From Chloroflexi bacterium 54-19 (lineage in GTDB: Bacteria; Chloroflexota; Chloroflexia; Chloroheliales; Chloroheliaceae): 64,000 nucleotides of DNA. The notes under the pieces are model-generated. The model was not told where the DNA came from and did not search any database. It saw only the letters and a list, made by a program, of their open reading frames with translations. Both the position numbers and the translations under genes were made by a program. Location: NCBI GenBank assembly GCA_001898225.1, contig MKTJ01000042.1:1-64000 (forward strand). The letters run 5' to 3'. Below, one piece after another: positions 16,186 to 24,754 of the stretch (position 1 is the stretch's first letter; every line of letters starts with the position of its first letter).

Positions 16186-16375
16186 CTCTTTTATGTTTCG
16201 TGTTAGGATTTCGACACCAGAAATCAAAGATTGCCTTTTATTGAGATTAAAACCGCAGCCGTGGCAGGCTTGGGGCGGTTATTTCTAATCCTGGGTTACT
16301 TGAAGAAATAGTTCATTAGCGCTTAGCCGTTTCTAATCCTCTAATTTCAAATCCATATATCAGGTTTGATTCCCT

Positions 16376-18973
16376 ATGAGTAACCAAAAATTAGCCGAAA
16401 GAGTCGAAAGACAATTTAAAAATAATCTCCCGGCCCAGGTTACGACCATTTTAGGCCGTGAGAGAGATGTGGATGCCGTCCACAAGCTTTTACTCCGTGA
16501 GGAGGTCCGGTTGTTAACCCTTTCGGGGCCGGGTGGCGTGGGCAAGACCCGCCTCAGTTTGCGGATTGCTGCCGGGCTGGTCGAAGATTTTGATACCATT
16601 TGCTTTGTGCCGCTGGCGGCCATTCACGACCCGTCCTTGCTGCCGAACACTATCGCCCAGGCTCTCGACATAAAGGAAAGCCCGGACCAAACCTTGCTCC
16701 AACGCCTGAAAGAAATCTTGCGTCCGCACCAGTTGTTGCTAATCCTGGATAACTTCGAGCAAATCGCCGCAGCCGCGTCCCTGCTTTCCGAATTGCTGGC
16801 GGCGTGCCCAGCCTTAAAACTGGTCGTAACCGGGCGCTCGGCCCTGCACCTCTACGGCGAACACGAATACCGGGTGCAGCCGCTGGCCTTACCTGACCTC
16901 GCCAACCTGCCGGAGGTGGCTCAACTGGGGGAAATCCCGGCGGTGTCCCTCTTTGTCGAACGTGCCCAGGCGGCCCGGTCGGACTTTGCCCTGACCGAGA
17001 CCAACGCCGCCGCCGTAGCCGAGATTTGCGTCCGGTTGGATGGTTTGCCGCTGGCCCTGGAGCTGGCTGCTGCGCGGGTGAAACTCTTGCCGCCCCAGGC
17101 CCTTTTGAACCGCCTGGTCGGGGGCTATGGCTACAATTCGCTCCAACTCCTTACCGGCGGCCCACTCAACAACCCGTCCCGCCAGCAAACCCTCACTAAC
17201 CTGCTCGATTGGAGTTATAACCTGCTGAACCCGGCGGAACAGAAACTTTTCCGGCAGATGGCGGTTTTCGTGGGTGGTTGCACCTTACCGGCGGTCGAGA
17301 CTGTCTGCCGTTCTGAAGGTGAAGCTAAAGTGGCGGTTCTGATGCGCGCCGAATCGCTCATTGATAAGAATCTGGTCAAACAGGTCGAGTTGCGAGACGC
17401 CGAACCGCGTCTGCTGCTGCTCGAAACAGTCCGCGAATATGCCCTGTCTTACCTGACCGAGGCCGAGGCCGAGGGTTTAGCAGATTCTACCTGGCTCCGG
17501 CACTGCCGCTATTTTACCGAGTTGGCCGAAACAGCCGAGCCTGAATTGACCAGCGCGAAGCAGGCCGAGTGGCTGGTCTTGTTGGAGCAGGACCACCATA
17601 ATTTCCGGGCGGCTATGAAGTGGGCCCTCGAAAATGACCAGGCCGAACTGATGCTCCGGTTGAGCGGTGCGGTCTGGCGGTTCTGGTACACCCGTGGTTA
17701 TTACACCGAAGGCCGAAACTGGCTGGAAACCGCCTTGAGCCGGTTTTCCCAGGTTGGCGGCGAATTACGGGCCAAGGTCTTGATTGGGGCCGGGGTGCTG
17801 GCCCACGCCCAGAGCGATAACCGCCGGGCCAAAGCCGCCTTTGAAGAAAGTTTAGAGCTTTTCCGGGCCGCCAGCCTTAAAGGGCGTATCGCCATCGCCC
17901 TCAATAACCTGGGGGCCATTGCCGTGACAGAAGGGGAGTTCGAGCGGGCCTTCGATTTGCACAGCCAGTCTCTCGAATTGCGGCGGGAGTTGGGGGATAA
18001 ATACGGTATTGCCAGTTCTTTGAGCAACCTGGGCGCGGCAGCGATTTCGCTAAACGATTATCGCCGGGCTTTGCCCTACCTGGAAGAAAGCCTGGAAATA
18101 CGCCGGGAGTTGGGCGATACCTGGGGAGTGGCCCTTTCGCTCAATAACCTGGGCGCGGCCACCGTCAGTTTGAAAGACTACCCAAAGGCTTTCACTTATC
18201 ACCAGCAAAGCCTGGCGATACGGCGGGGCCTGGGTGATAAATGGGGGATGGCGGTTTCCCTGGCTAATATGGCCCAGGTCGCTTTCTTTTTAGGCAACCA
18301 GGACGAGGCTTACGATTTGGGCCGGGAGAGCCTGGTCCTGCGCCAGGAGTTGGACGATAAACTGGGTATCGCGGTGGCCCTGGAAATTTTTGCCCGCCTC
18401 GCCACCTTCCAGAAAGAGGCCGAACTGGCTGCCCGTCTTTTAGGGGCGGCGGCTTCTTTGCGGGATAAATTTAATCTGCCCCTGGAACCTTACGACACGG
18501 AAGACTACGAGCAGCTGCTTGCTACCATAAAGACCGGCCTTTCACGCCGGGCTTTCGAGTTAGCCTGGGAAGAAGGCCGGGGGCTTTCCCAGGCCCAGGC
18601 CATCGGTTTGACTCGCGAGGTAAAGCGGCCTCAAACGGTTTTACCGGACGCTCCCGCACCGGAAACTCCCGCCACGACGGAGGAAAAGCCTGCTGCCACC
18701 CTTCCGGTCGAAATTCCCGCGCCTGCCTCGCCCAGAAAGGCCGCCAAGCAAGCTTTTGGGGGCCTGACCGACCGCGAACGGAACGTGGCTCTCCTGGTAG
18801 CGCAGGGCAAATCAAACCGCCTTATCGCCCAGGAGCTTTTCGTGAGCGAAAGGACGGTCGAGAAGCACGTCGAGAATATTTTGTCGAAACTTCAGTTTAT
18901 TTCGAGGGCCCAGATAGCCGCCTGGTCGGTCGAGAAGGGCCTTGCCAGGAATCTTTCCTCGGAGCCCGTTTAA
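16376..18973 (+). CDS. LuxR-family regulator with NB-ARC-type ATPase and TPR repeats
   Basis: 865 aa. A STAND-type ATPase module has Walker A GPGGVGKTR at residues 51-59 and Walker B LLILDNFEQ near 120. A winged-helix-like ARC part follows. A TPR array runs from about 440 to 680, with repeated ALNNLGAIAV / SLSNLGAAAI units about 40 residues apart. After a Pro/Ala/Thr linker the C-terminal LuxR HTH begins with LTDRERNVALLVAQGKSNRL and ends in VSERTVEKHVENIL. It lacks a phosphoacceptor domain. Such proteins act as ligand- and ATP-gated activators; the ligand is unknown. It is alone on its transcript, behind a complex control region. Confidence 0.92.
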   Translation: MSNQKLAERVERQFKNNLPAQVTTILGRERDVDAVHKLLLREEVRLLTLSGPGGVGKTRLSLRIAAGLVEDFDTICFVPLAAIHDPSLLPNTIAQALDIKESPDQTLLQRLKEILRPHQLLLILDNFEQIAAAASLLSELLAACPALKLVVTGRSALHLYGEHEYRVQPLALPDLANLPEVAQLGEIPAVSLFVERAQAARSDFALTETNAAAVAEICVRLDGLPLALELAAARVKLLPPQALLNRLVGGYGYNSLQLLTGGPLNNPSRQQTLTNLLDWSYNLLNPAEQKLFRQMAVFVGGCTLPAVETVCRSEGEAKVAVLMRAESLIDKNLVKQVELRDAEPRLLLLETVREYALSYLTEAEAEGLADSTWLRHCRYFTELAETAEPELTSAKQAEWLVLLEQDHHNFRAAMKWALENDQAELMLRLSGAVWRFWYTRGYYTEGRNWLETALSRFSQVGGELRAKVLIGAGVLAHAQSDNRRAKAAFEESLELFRAASLKGRIAIALNNLGAIAVTEGEFERAFDLHSQSLELRRELGDKYGIASSLSNLGAAAISLNDYRRALPYLEESLEIRRELGDTWGVALSLNNLGAATVSLKDYPKAFTYHQQSLAIRRGLGDKWGMAVSLANMAQVAFFLGNQDEAYDLGRESLVLRQELDDKLGIAVALEIFARLATFQKEAELAARLLGAAASLRDKFNLPLEPYDTEDYEQLLATIKTGLSRRAFELAWEEGRGLSQAQAIGLTREVKRPQTVLPDAPAPETPATTEEKPAATLPVEIPAPASPRKAAKQAFGGLTDRERNVALLVAQGKSNRLIAQELFVSERTVEKHVENILSKLQFISRAQIAAWSVEKGLARNLSSEPV

Positions 18974-19045
18974 GACTCCGGCTTCTTTTTGCTGGGAATT
19001 GGTTGGGAAAGCGCCCTACCCCTGAGTGTTCTAAGGCTTAACGAA

Positions 19046-19085
19046 AAAAGACAGGCCACTTTGCTTAAAAAGCGGCCCGTCTTTT
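19046..19085. terminator. Bidirectional terminator, LuxR regulator / Rieske fusion
   Basis: AAAAGACAGGCC (19046-19057) pairs with GGCCCGTCTTTT (19074-19085) with one mismatch, and A/T runs lie on both sides. It lies between the convergent stops of the regulator and the Rieske fusion gene. Confidence 0.85.
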
Positions 19086-19088
19086 AAT

Positions 19089-20540
19089 TTACCCGTAAAT
19101 AACCTGTCCCTGGCTGTCTACGGTTACCTTGTATTGGGTCAATGCGGTCCGGGCCGGGCCTCTTTCGGGGGCGCCGGTCTGGGTGTTAAAGGGCACCCCG
19201 TGTTTTGGGCAGTAAAGGGTCTGCTGGGATTCGTCAAAGGTCAGACTGACCGGTTCGTGGGTGCAGATGCCGCTAAAGCAGGCTACCGAGCCGTCCTGCC
19301 GGTGTATGACGAAGGCCGCTGCCCTGGTGTCCGGGGTCGTAACCGCAATCGCTTTACCTGCCGCCAGGTTGGCGATGGTAGCCAGGACCGTGCCGGAGGT
19401 GGTCGCCGTGGTTGCCGCCCCGGTAGAGGCTGCCGCAGTAGTTGAGGCTGCGGTGTTGCTGGCAGCGGTAGTCGCTGCCGTGGTCGTGGTTGCACCGGTA
19501 GTAGCGGTAGAGCCAGCAGTCGTAGCCGTAGCGGCACTTGTCCCGCTGCTTGCGCTGGTTGCGGTAGCTGCCGTGGTGGCAATTACACCGGTTGTATTGC
19601 TGGCCGTGGTAGTGACGGTTCCACCATTTTTAGCCAGCACTTTCGCAGATAAGCCGCCAACCGCTCCACTTAATAGGACTGTCCCGGTCATCAGCAGAAA
19701 GCGCCGCCGTCCGAGCCCTTTATCTATGGTGGCCGCGGCGTAGGCCGGTTGCAGCGGCATAAAACCACCCATCGCCGGGGCCGGGATAGCCCCCGGGGCG
19801 GAAACGACCTCAGTTTTGGGCCGTGCAACGCTGGCGCGGGCCGGGGCGGGGCCGGAACTGGCCGCTTTGCGTTGCTGGTCCCGCCGCCGGTAGACCACGA
19901 AGCCGATGGATTGAGCCACCACCACGAAAGCCGCCAGGGCTATCACGCCAAAGGTTATAAGCGGGTTGCGGTTGTTGGTAATTTCCTGGCCGAAAGTGTG
20001 CAAAAGAGCCACCACGAACAACAGGTAATTAAACCGCTGAAACTGTTTCCATTTGGGGCCTTTGAACTTTTTTAAGAAATAATTGTTGGACAGCACCAGC
20101 AAGAACAAAATCACCAGCCCGGCTACCAGGCCCAGGTAGTCACTCAGGTAAAATAGGTCAAAAGAAAAGGTTAACCCTGCCCCGGTTTGCTCGAAGAAAT
20201 AAAGGAGCAGGTTGCCGCCAAAGTAAAGGAGTAAAGACGAGACCATATGCACTATAGCCGTTATCCCCGCCCAGATACCGGCATCCCGCCTGAACATCAC
20301 GTTGACCGGGTTCTTGCGTTTCTTGAGCATGTTGATGGGACCGATTGCCAGGGTGAGCAGGACCAGTAACAGGGCTACATACCCGGTTCCCAGGGAGACA
20401 GTTTCCATGAAAGACTGGTTGGGGCCGCCGACGAAACCGGCCACGATACAGCCCAACAGGCTAAAAAGCGCCAGCCCGTAGTGGTTAGTCAACCTGGGGT
20501 GGTCCTTGCGATAAGTAGTGATTGTGGCGGTAGATAACAT
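19089..20540 (-). CDS. Heme-type membrane domain fused to a Tat-like anchor and Rieske 2Fe-2S domain
   Basis: 483 aa. Residues 1-220 hold about five to six membrane helices with His98 and His181 placed like the heme ligands of the ferric-reductase/MsrQ class (AIVHM and LLHTFGQ). A basic Pro/Ala loop follows, then GRRRFLLMTG (277-286), a Tat-like twin-arginine motif before one more hydrophobic segment. About 80 residues of nearly pure Ala/Thr/Ser come next. The C-terminal Rieske domain has CTH (Cys426, His428) and CPKH (Cys444, His447). Likely role: electron transfer between membrane heme and an extracytoplasmic 2Fe-2S centre. ATG at 20540 has GGAG 7 nt upstream. Confidence 0.85.
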   Translation of the reverse strand: MLSTATITTYRKDHPRLTNHYGLALFSLLGCIVAGFVGGPNQSFMETVSLGTGYVALLLVLLTLAIGPINMLKKRKNPVNVMFRRDAGIWAGITAIVHMVSSLLLYFGGNLLLYFFEQTGAGLTFSFDLFYLSDYLGLVAGLVILFLLVLSNNYFLKKFKGPKWKQFQRFNYLLFVVALLHTFGQEITNNRNPLITFGVIALAAFVVVAQSIGFVVYRRRDQQRKAASSGPAPARASVARPKTEVVSAPGAIPAPAMGGFMPLQPAYAAATIDKGLGRRRFLLMTGTVLLSGAVGGLSAKVLAKNGGTVTTTASNTTGVIATTAATATSASSGTSAATATTAGSTATTGATTTTAATTAASNTAASTTAAASTGAATTATTSGTVLATIANLAAGKAIAVTTPDTRAAAFVIHRQDGSVACFSGICTHEPVSLTFDESQQTLYCPKHGVPFNTQTGAPERGPARTALTQYKVTVDSQGQVIYG

Positions 20541-20879
20541 CAAAAGTCTCCGTTAGAATTTATTTTTTGTGTTTGTTATTGTTGCTACAACTAAATTCTA
20601 AGGGACGAAGATTTGGGCAAAATTGGAAAAGTATGTGAAATTTCTAATTTACCGGAAAATGGTGAATCCTGGGTTATTTATCAACAAACCCGGCCAAAAA
20701 GTCGGAATATAACACATTTTATACGGTTTTGGGTATAGTGTTCTTACCGTTAATGTTATATATTTCCCCATATTCGAAACGCGGCCTGCCTGAATTTCGG
20801 ACCCTCCTGTCAGGTCATCCTTTTGAAAAATGTGTCTAAAAATTCCAATTTCTAATGCAGGTTAAGGAGCTAAATATTT
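20541..20879. promoter_or_regulatory. Divergent promoter region, Rieske fusion / aldo-keto reductase
   Basis: A 339-bp AT-rich gap. It holds an imperfect inverted repeat at 20711-20742 (AACAC...TATAC / GTATA...GTGTT) that could be an operator, and a good AAGGAGC ribosome site just before the reductase. I could not assign promoter boxes with confidence. No gene is seen. Confidence 0.35.
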
Positions 20880-21839
20880 ATGGAGTATCGCAAACTTGGG
20901 AAATCCGGTATCGAAGTATCTGAAATCGGGTTTGGATCCTGGGCAATCGGCGGGAATCAATGGGGTCCGGTAGATAATAGGGAGTCGGTAGCGGCCCTCA
21001 AAAAAGCTATCGAACTTGGCATAAACTTTATTGATACTGCCGATGTCTACGGTGATGGGGTCAGCGAGGAAATTGTGGCCGAAGCCATTAAAGGCAACCG
21101 GGATAAAGTAGTTATCTCAACCAAAGGCGGATTGTTCGGCCATCACCGCGACCCCCAACGCGAGCCGGTCTATGATACCCCGGAAAAGGTAATTGCGGCT
21201 TGTGATAATAGCTTAAAACGGCTTGGCACCGATTACATTGATGTCTATTTCTGCCACCTGTGGTGGGACAAAGAGGAAGAAACCGAAGCCTTCATGCGCG
21301 CCTTTGAAGATCTCAAGAAAGCCGGTAAAGTGCGGGTGACCGGGGTTTCTGCCGAAGACTTTGCCTATATTAAACACTTCAACCGGGAAGGGAATCTGGA
21401 TGTCGTCCAGGTTGACTACAGCATCCTGAACCGCAACCCCGAAAAAGAAGTGCTGCCTTATCTGAAGGAAAACGGTATTGGTGTCGTTGTTAAAGGACCG
21501 CTGCGGATGGGTATTTTGACCGGCAAGTTTAACAGCCAGACCACCTTCACCGACACCGATATTCGGCAGAACTGGCCGCAAGAAGCCTGGTTCAAGGAAA
21601 GCCTTGCAAAAGTCGAGCGGTTGCGGCCTCTGACCGAAAGCGGTAACGGCGGGTCCGACAGCCTGGCCCAGTTGGCTTTGCGGTTTGTCCTGGCGAACGA
21701 TGCGGTCTCGGTAGCTATCCCAGGGGCCAAGACTCCGCAGCAGGTCGAGGAAAATGCCAGCGCTTCAGTCCGGCCTTTGCTGACCACCCAGGAGCGCCAG
21801 GCTCTCGAAGAACTTACCGGGGCCGCTTTAGCCGGTTAA
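20880..21839 (+). CDS. Aldo/keto reductase
   Basis: 319 aa, AKR barrel. The catalytic tetrad is visible: Asp52 and Tyr57 in IDTADVYGDG, Lys82 in ISTKGG, and His126 in YFCHLWW. The C-terminal NADPH-binding segment has VSVAIPGAKTPQQVEEN. It reduces aldehydes or ketones, or oxidises sugars, with NADP(H); the substrate is unknown. The N-terminus MEYRKLGKSGIEVSEIGFGS is typical of the AKR11/YccK-like group. The ATG follows a strong AAGGAG site. Single gene, closed by a terminator shared with the MATE gene. Confidence 0.92.
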   Translation: MEYRKLGKSGIEVSEIGFGSWAIGGNQWGPVDNRESVAALKKAIELGINFIDTADVYGDGVSEEIVAEAIKGNRDKVVISTKGGLFGHHRDPQREPVYDTPEKVIAACDNSLKRLGTDYIDVYFCHLWWDKEEETEAFMRAFEDLKKAGKVRVTGVSAEDFAYIKHFNREGNLDVVQVDYSILNRNPEKEVLPYLKENGIGVVVKGPLRMGILTGKFNSQTTFTDTDIRQNWPQEAWFKESLAKVERLRPLTESGNGGSDSLAQLALRFVLANDAVSVAIPGAKTPQQVEENASASVRPLLTTQERQALEELTGAALAG

Positions 21840-21860
21840 GCCTTTCTCCTGAAAGTAAAA

Positions 21861-21939
21861 TCCCCTGGTGGGCGGGCCAGGGGATAACAAATATTCCCGA
21901 TAAAAAAGCTCTATTTGCAACTTGCGTTTAGAGCTTTTT
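21861..21939. terminator. Hairpin plus bidirectional terminator
   Basis: A GC-rich hairpin TCCCCTGG/CCAGGGGA (21861-21884) without a T-run is followed by a perfect 11-bp stem AAAAAGCTCTA/TAGAGCTTTTT (21903-21913 and 21929-21939). The second stem is a good terminator for both the reductase and the facing MATE gene. Confidence 0.8.
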
Positions 21940-21966
21940 CATTCCCCAGTTCTTGTGAGTCGGGGG

Positions 21967-23478
21967 TTATTCGGCGTCAGGGCTGGGCAGGGCGACCTGG
22001 GTCGCCGCTGACCCCTTGTGCTGGTGTGCGGCCAGTCTTTTATCTGAGGTTTGCCAGATAGTCTGCCACTTGCCGCTACGGAAACGCCAGGTGACGAGAA
22101 TTGCCATTACCAGCGAGTCGCACCCCATCGCCAACCGGCCCCCAATGAGGCCGAAGTGTAGAACTTCGATGAACAAAAAGCCCATGCTAACCCGCAAGCC
22201 GACACTGGTCAGCATGCGGACATAGAGCGGGAAGCGGGTATCCCCGGCCCCGCGCAGGGCCCCAATGAAGATAAAAGAGGTCGCGATAACCGGGTCGAAC
22301 AACCCGGCGATGCGCAGACCGGGGATGGCAGCCTGGACCACTTCCGGGTCACCGATTAAGAGGTTCAAGAAGAATTCCGGGAAGAAGAAGAAGCATAGAC
22401 CCATACAGGTCATGAAGATAAGACCCATTTTGTAGGCGGTGAAAGCGAAAAGCCTGGCTTCTTCAGGTTTCCCGGCCCCCAGGCTTTGCCCCACCAGGAT
22501 GGTTACAGCGATACCCAACCCGATGCCCGGCAGAAAGGAGATACTATCAATATTGATGATTGCGTTGTGGGCCGCAAAAGTGGTGGTGCTGAGACCGACC
22601 AGCATCCGGTTGAAAAAGACGATCCCGACCTGGAAAATGTATTGCTCCCCTATGCTCGGCCAGGCCTGGCTGAACAGGTACGAAGTGGTTTCCCGGTCCA
22701 GTTGCAATTTGAAAGGTACTTTGAAAGCGGTTTCGGGGGTGCGGCCCAAAGATTTGCGGCCAAAAACCACCGAGGCGGCTACCAGCGCTCCCAATGACCA
22801 CGAGACCGCCGCGCCCAGGGCCGCTCCCTGCACGCCCAGGGAAGGCATACCAAGTTGTCCGTTAATGAATATCCAGGCAATCGCGACGTTGGTGGCGTTG
22901 ACCATGAGCATAATAAGTAAAGGTGTGCGGGTATCGCCGCTACCGCGCATGGCGGCGTTACAGGCTACCAGGACTGCAAAAAGAGGCATGCCAAGGGCGG
23001 TGGTATGCACAAAAAGGATGCCGACCTCCTGGAGTTGGCCTTCCGCGCCGATTAAGAATAACAGGATGGGGGCGAAGGTGTACATTATCAGGGCGGTCAG
23101 GAGGCCGATGCAAAAAGCCAGGAGGATGCCTTGCCGGGCGTAGTTTCCGGCCCTATTTTTATCTTGCGCGCCCACCGAGCGTGCGACCAGGGCGGTGGTG
23201 GCGATACCGATGCCGTTATACCCGGCCAGGGCAATCCAGCTAAAGAACTGGCCCAGGCTGGTGGCGGCCAGGGCGGTCGCGTTATCGTAGCCAACCTTGC
23301 TGCTGACTTCTTTTGAAATGTGGCCGATTAGAAAGACTTCATTGAGGCCTACGGTCAGGTTTAAAAGCTGTTCGGTGATGGCGGGCCAGGCCAGTCGCCA
23401 GACCCGGCGGCGGTGCGTAATATTCTCGTTGCGGTCGGAGGCTTGACTGTCGGTGCTTTGTGTTTCCGATATATCCAA
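21967..23478 (-). CDS. MATE-family multidrug/cation efflux transporter
   Basis: 503 aa, about twelve hydrophobic segments in two homologous halves. MATE-typical stretches include TVGLNEVFLIGHIS in helix 1, LARSVGAQDKNRAG after helix 3, the AAMRGSGDTRTPLL motif in the first half, and GALRGAGDTRFPLY as its counterpart in the second. The family exports cationic drugs or metabolites by Na+ or H+ antiport. The start is TTG at 23478 with AGGGG about 8 nt upstream. Its leader contains a hairpin-plus-U-run (separate entry), so expression may be attenuated. The gene stands alone. Confidence 0.92.
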   Translation of the reverse strand: MDISETQSTDSQASDRNENITHRRRVWRLAWPAITEQLLNLTVGLNEVFLIGHISKEVSSKVGYDNATALAATSLGQFFSWIALAGYNGIGIATTALVARSVGAQDKNRAGNYARQGILLAFCIGLLTALIMYTFAPILLFLIGAEGQLQEVGILFVHTTALGMPLFAVLVACNAAMRGSGDTRTPLLIMLMVNATNVAIAWIFINGQLGMPSLGVQGAALGAAVSWSLGALVAASVVFGRKSLGRTPETAFKVPFKLQLDRETTSYLFSQAWPSIGEQYIFQVGIVFFNRMLVGLSTTTFAAHNAIINIDSISFLPGIGLGIAVTILVGQSLGAGKPEEARLFAFTAYKMGLIFMTCMGLCFFFFPEFFLNLLIGDPEVVQAAIPGLRIAGLFDPVIATSFIFIGALRGAGDTRFPLYVRMLTSVGLRVSMGFLFIEVLHFGLIGGRLAMGCDSLVMAILVTWRFRSGKWQTIWQTSDKRLAAHQHKGSAATQVALPSPDAE

Positions 23479-23490
23479 GATAAAACCCCT

Positions 23491-23530
23491 AAAAAAGCCG
23501 GTATCGACCGGCCTCGTGCTATTTATTATA
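23491..23530 (-). promoter_or_regulatory. MATE leader: -10 box, hairpin and U-run before the start
   Basis: Read leftwards: a perfect -10 TATAAT (23530-23525) with only a weak -35 upstream, then the hairpin GCCGGTCGATACCGGC (23512-23497), six T residues (23496-23491), then AGGGG and the TTG start of the MATE gene. The stem is perfect (6 bp, 4-nt loop). It looks like an intrinsic terminator placed within the leader, which suggests attenuation. A simple 5' stabilising hairpin is the alternative. Confidence 0.5.
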
Positions 23531-23764
23531 TAACTCCCACATCTTTAGATAAATTTTAAAAGTTTGACTATAACATGTCAATAGGCCATAAGACGTAGAT
23601 ACGTTAAAAAAGGGGGTATTTTGGTAAATTTGCTAAATTTTGCGGTTTAAATATGTGCTGGAAGACAAAATTTATCTTCAACAGGCGGCCAACATTACAA
23701 TGATAAAAGTAGGGCCAATTTAAGAAGCCCCTGGCAAGAAAAAGTTTGCGGTAAAGTTAAACTT
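23531..23764. other. AT-rich intergenic stretch
   Basis: It lies between the MATE promoter and the Sua5 promoter. I see no gene, repeat or RNA structure in it. Confidence 0.5.
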
Positions 23765-23794
23765 TTGACGATTTGAGGTCAACCCGGTTATAAT
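23765..23794 (+). promoter_or_regulatory. Promoter giving a leaderless Sua5 mRNA
   Basis: TTGACG (23765-23770), an 18-bp spacer and a perfect TATAAT (23789-23794). The expected transcription start is about 23800-23804, at or just before the ATG at 23804. No ribosome-binding sequence lies in between, so the mRNA is predicted to be leaderless or nearly so. Confidence 0.7.
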
Positions 23795-23803
23795 TTATAT
23801 TAT

Positions 23804-24754
23804 ATGTATATAAAAACTTTGCTTACGGACCGGCCAGAGGAAGCGGCGAAATTGCTGCGGGCCGGTCAGACCGTGATTTTTCCAACCGAGACGGTCTATG
23901 GCCTGGGTGGGGATGCGACCAATCCCGACGCGGTGGCGGCTATCTATGCGGCCAAGCAGCGTCCGGCGGACAACCCTTTGATTGTCCATATCTGGCATCC
24001 CGCCCAGGTGGATGAACTGGCCCACGATATTCCCGGTTACGCTCGCCAGCTTATCGCGGAATTCTTTCCCGGCCCTTTTTCTTTGCTGTTGCCCAAACGC
24101 CCCCTCATTCCCGATATTACGACGGCAGGGAGTTCGAAGGTTTGCCTGCGCATGCCTTCGCTCGAACTCTCCCGCGAATTCTTGCGCCTGGCTGACCGCC
24201 CGGTGGCAGCGCCCTCGGCCAACCTTTCGGGGCGGCCCAGCCCGACCCGCTGGCAGGACTGCCTGGAAGACATGGATGGCCGGGTTGGAGCGATTTTGAA
24301 AGGGCCGGAGGCGGTCTTTGGCCTCGAATCTACCATCGTAGATGCCAGCGGCCCGGTCCCGGTGTTGTTGCGGCCAGGCGCGGTCACGCTCGAAATGTTG
24401 CGCCGGGTGGTGCCGGGTATCGCGACCGACCCGAACCTGGTAGCCGAGACGACACCCGGTATGAAGTACCGGCACTATGCCCCCAAAGCCAAAGTTAGCC
24501 TGGTTGAGCCGGGGGAAGTCCTTCCCTGGGTGCCCGCGCAGGCCGGGTATATCGGCCTGACGGCCCCGGCCTTTGCGGTCGAATATCAGTTGAGGATGGA
24601 AAATCTAGAGGAATACGGTCAGAAGCTGTTCTCGTTTTTCAGGGAGTGCGACCGGCGCGGTCTGTCTGCTATCTTTGCCGAGCGGGTCGAGCCGACGGGG
24701 TTGGGCCGGGCCATTATGAACCGTTTGCGAAAAGCCGCCGGGGAAACGAGTTAA
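23804..24754 (+). CDS. Sua5-type L-threonylcarbamoyladenylate synthase
   Basis: 316 aa. It makes threonylcarbamoyl-AMP from threonine, bicarbonate and ATP for the universal t6A37 tRNA modification. The YrdC domain (1-195) has the KxR-T-x-R-type loop AKQRPADNPLIVHI, the GQTVIFPTETVYGLG motif, and the substrate pocket SANLSGRPSPT. The C-terminal Sua5 domain (about 215-316, from GMKYRHYAPKAKV) makes this the long Sua5 form rather than short YrdC/TsaC. ATG lies immediately after the predicted transcription start. The stop shares bases with the stop of the facing response regulator. Confidence 0.92.
   Translation: MYIKTLLTDRPEEAAKLLRAGQTVIFPTETVYGLGGDATNPDAVAAIYAAKQRPADNPLIVHIWHPAQVDELAHDIPGYARQLIAEFFPGPFSLLLPKRPLIPDITTAGSSKVCLRMPSLELSREFLRLADRPVAAPSANLSGRPSPTRWQDCLEDMDGRVGAILKGPEAVFGLESTIVDASGPVPVLLRPGAVTLEMLRRVVPGIATDPNLVAETTPGMKYRHYAPKAKVSLVEPGEVLPWVPAQAGYIGLTAPAFAVEYQLRMENLEEYGQKLFSFFRECDRRGLSAIFAERVEPTGLGRAIMNRLRKAAGETS

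Larger units (their letters stand above)
15686..16375. other. 690-bp regulatory region with three repeat structures
   Basis: It separates the divergent sigma-2/P450 operon and the LuxR-type regulator. It holds a TAGTACGTA direct repeat, an AGGTTTAC inverted repeat, a 12-bp inverted repeat over a promoter, and a TTTCTAATCCT direct repeat at 16282 and 16330. The only open frames are short and without ribosome sites, so I call no gene. No tRNA or known RNA fold was recognised. Confidence 0.6.

Noticed and set aside
19261..19743. Val/Ala-rich 160-aa frame opposite the Ala/Thr linker
   Set aside because: It is the antisense reading of a repetitive GCN/ACN codon run, not an independent gene.
22439..23143. 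234-aa plus-strand frame inside the MATE gene
   Set aside because: Shadow of a typical MATE sequence. It is proline/lysine-rich with no hydrophobic core or ribosome site.
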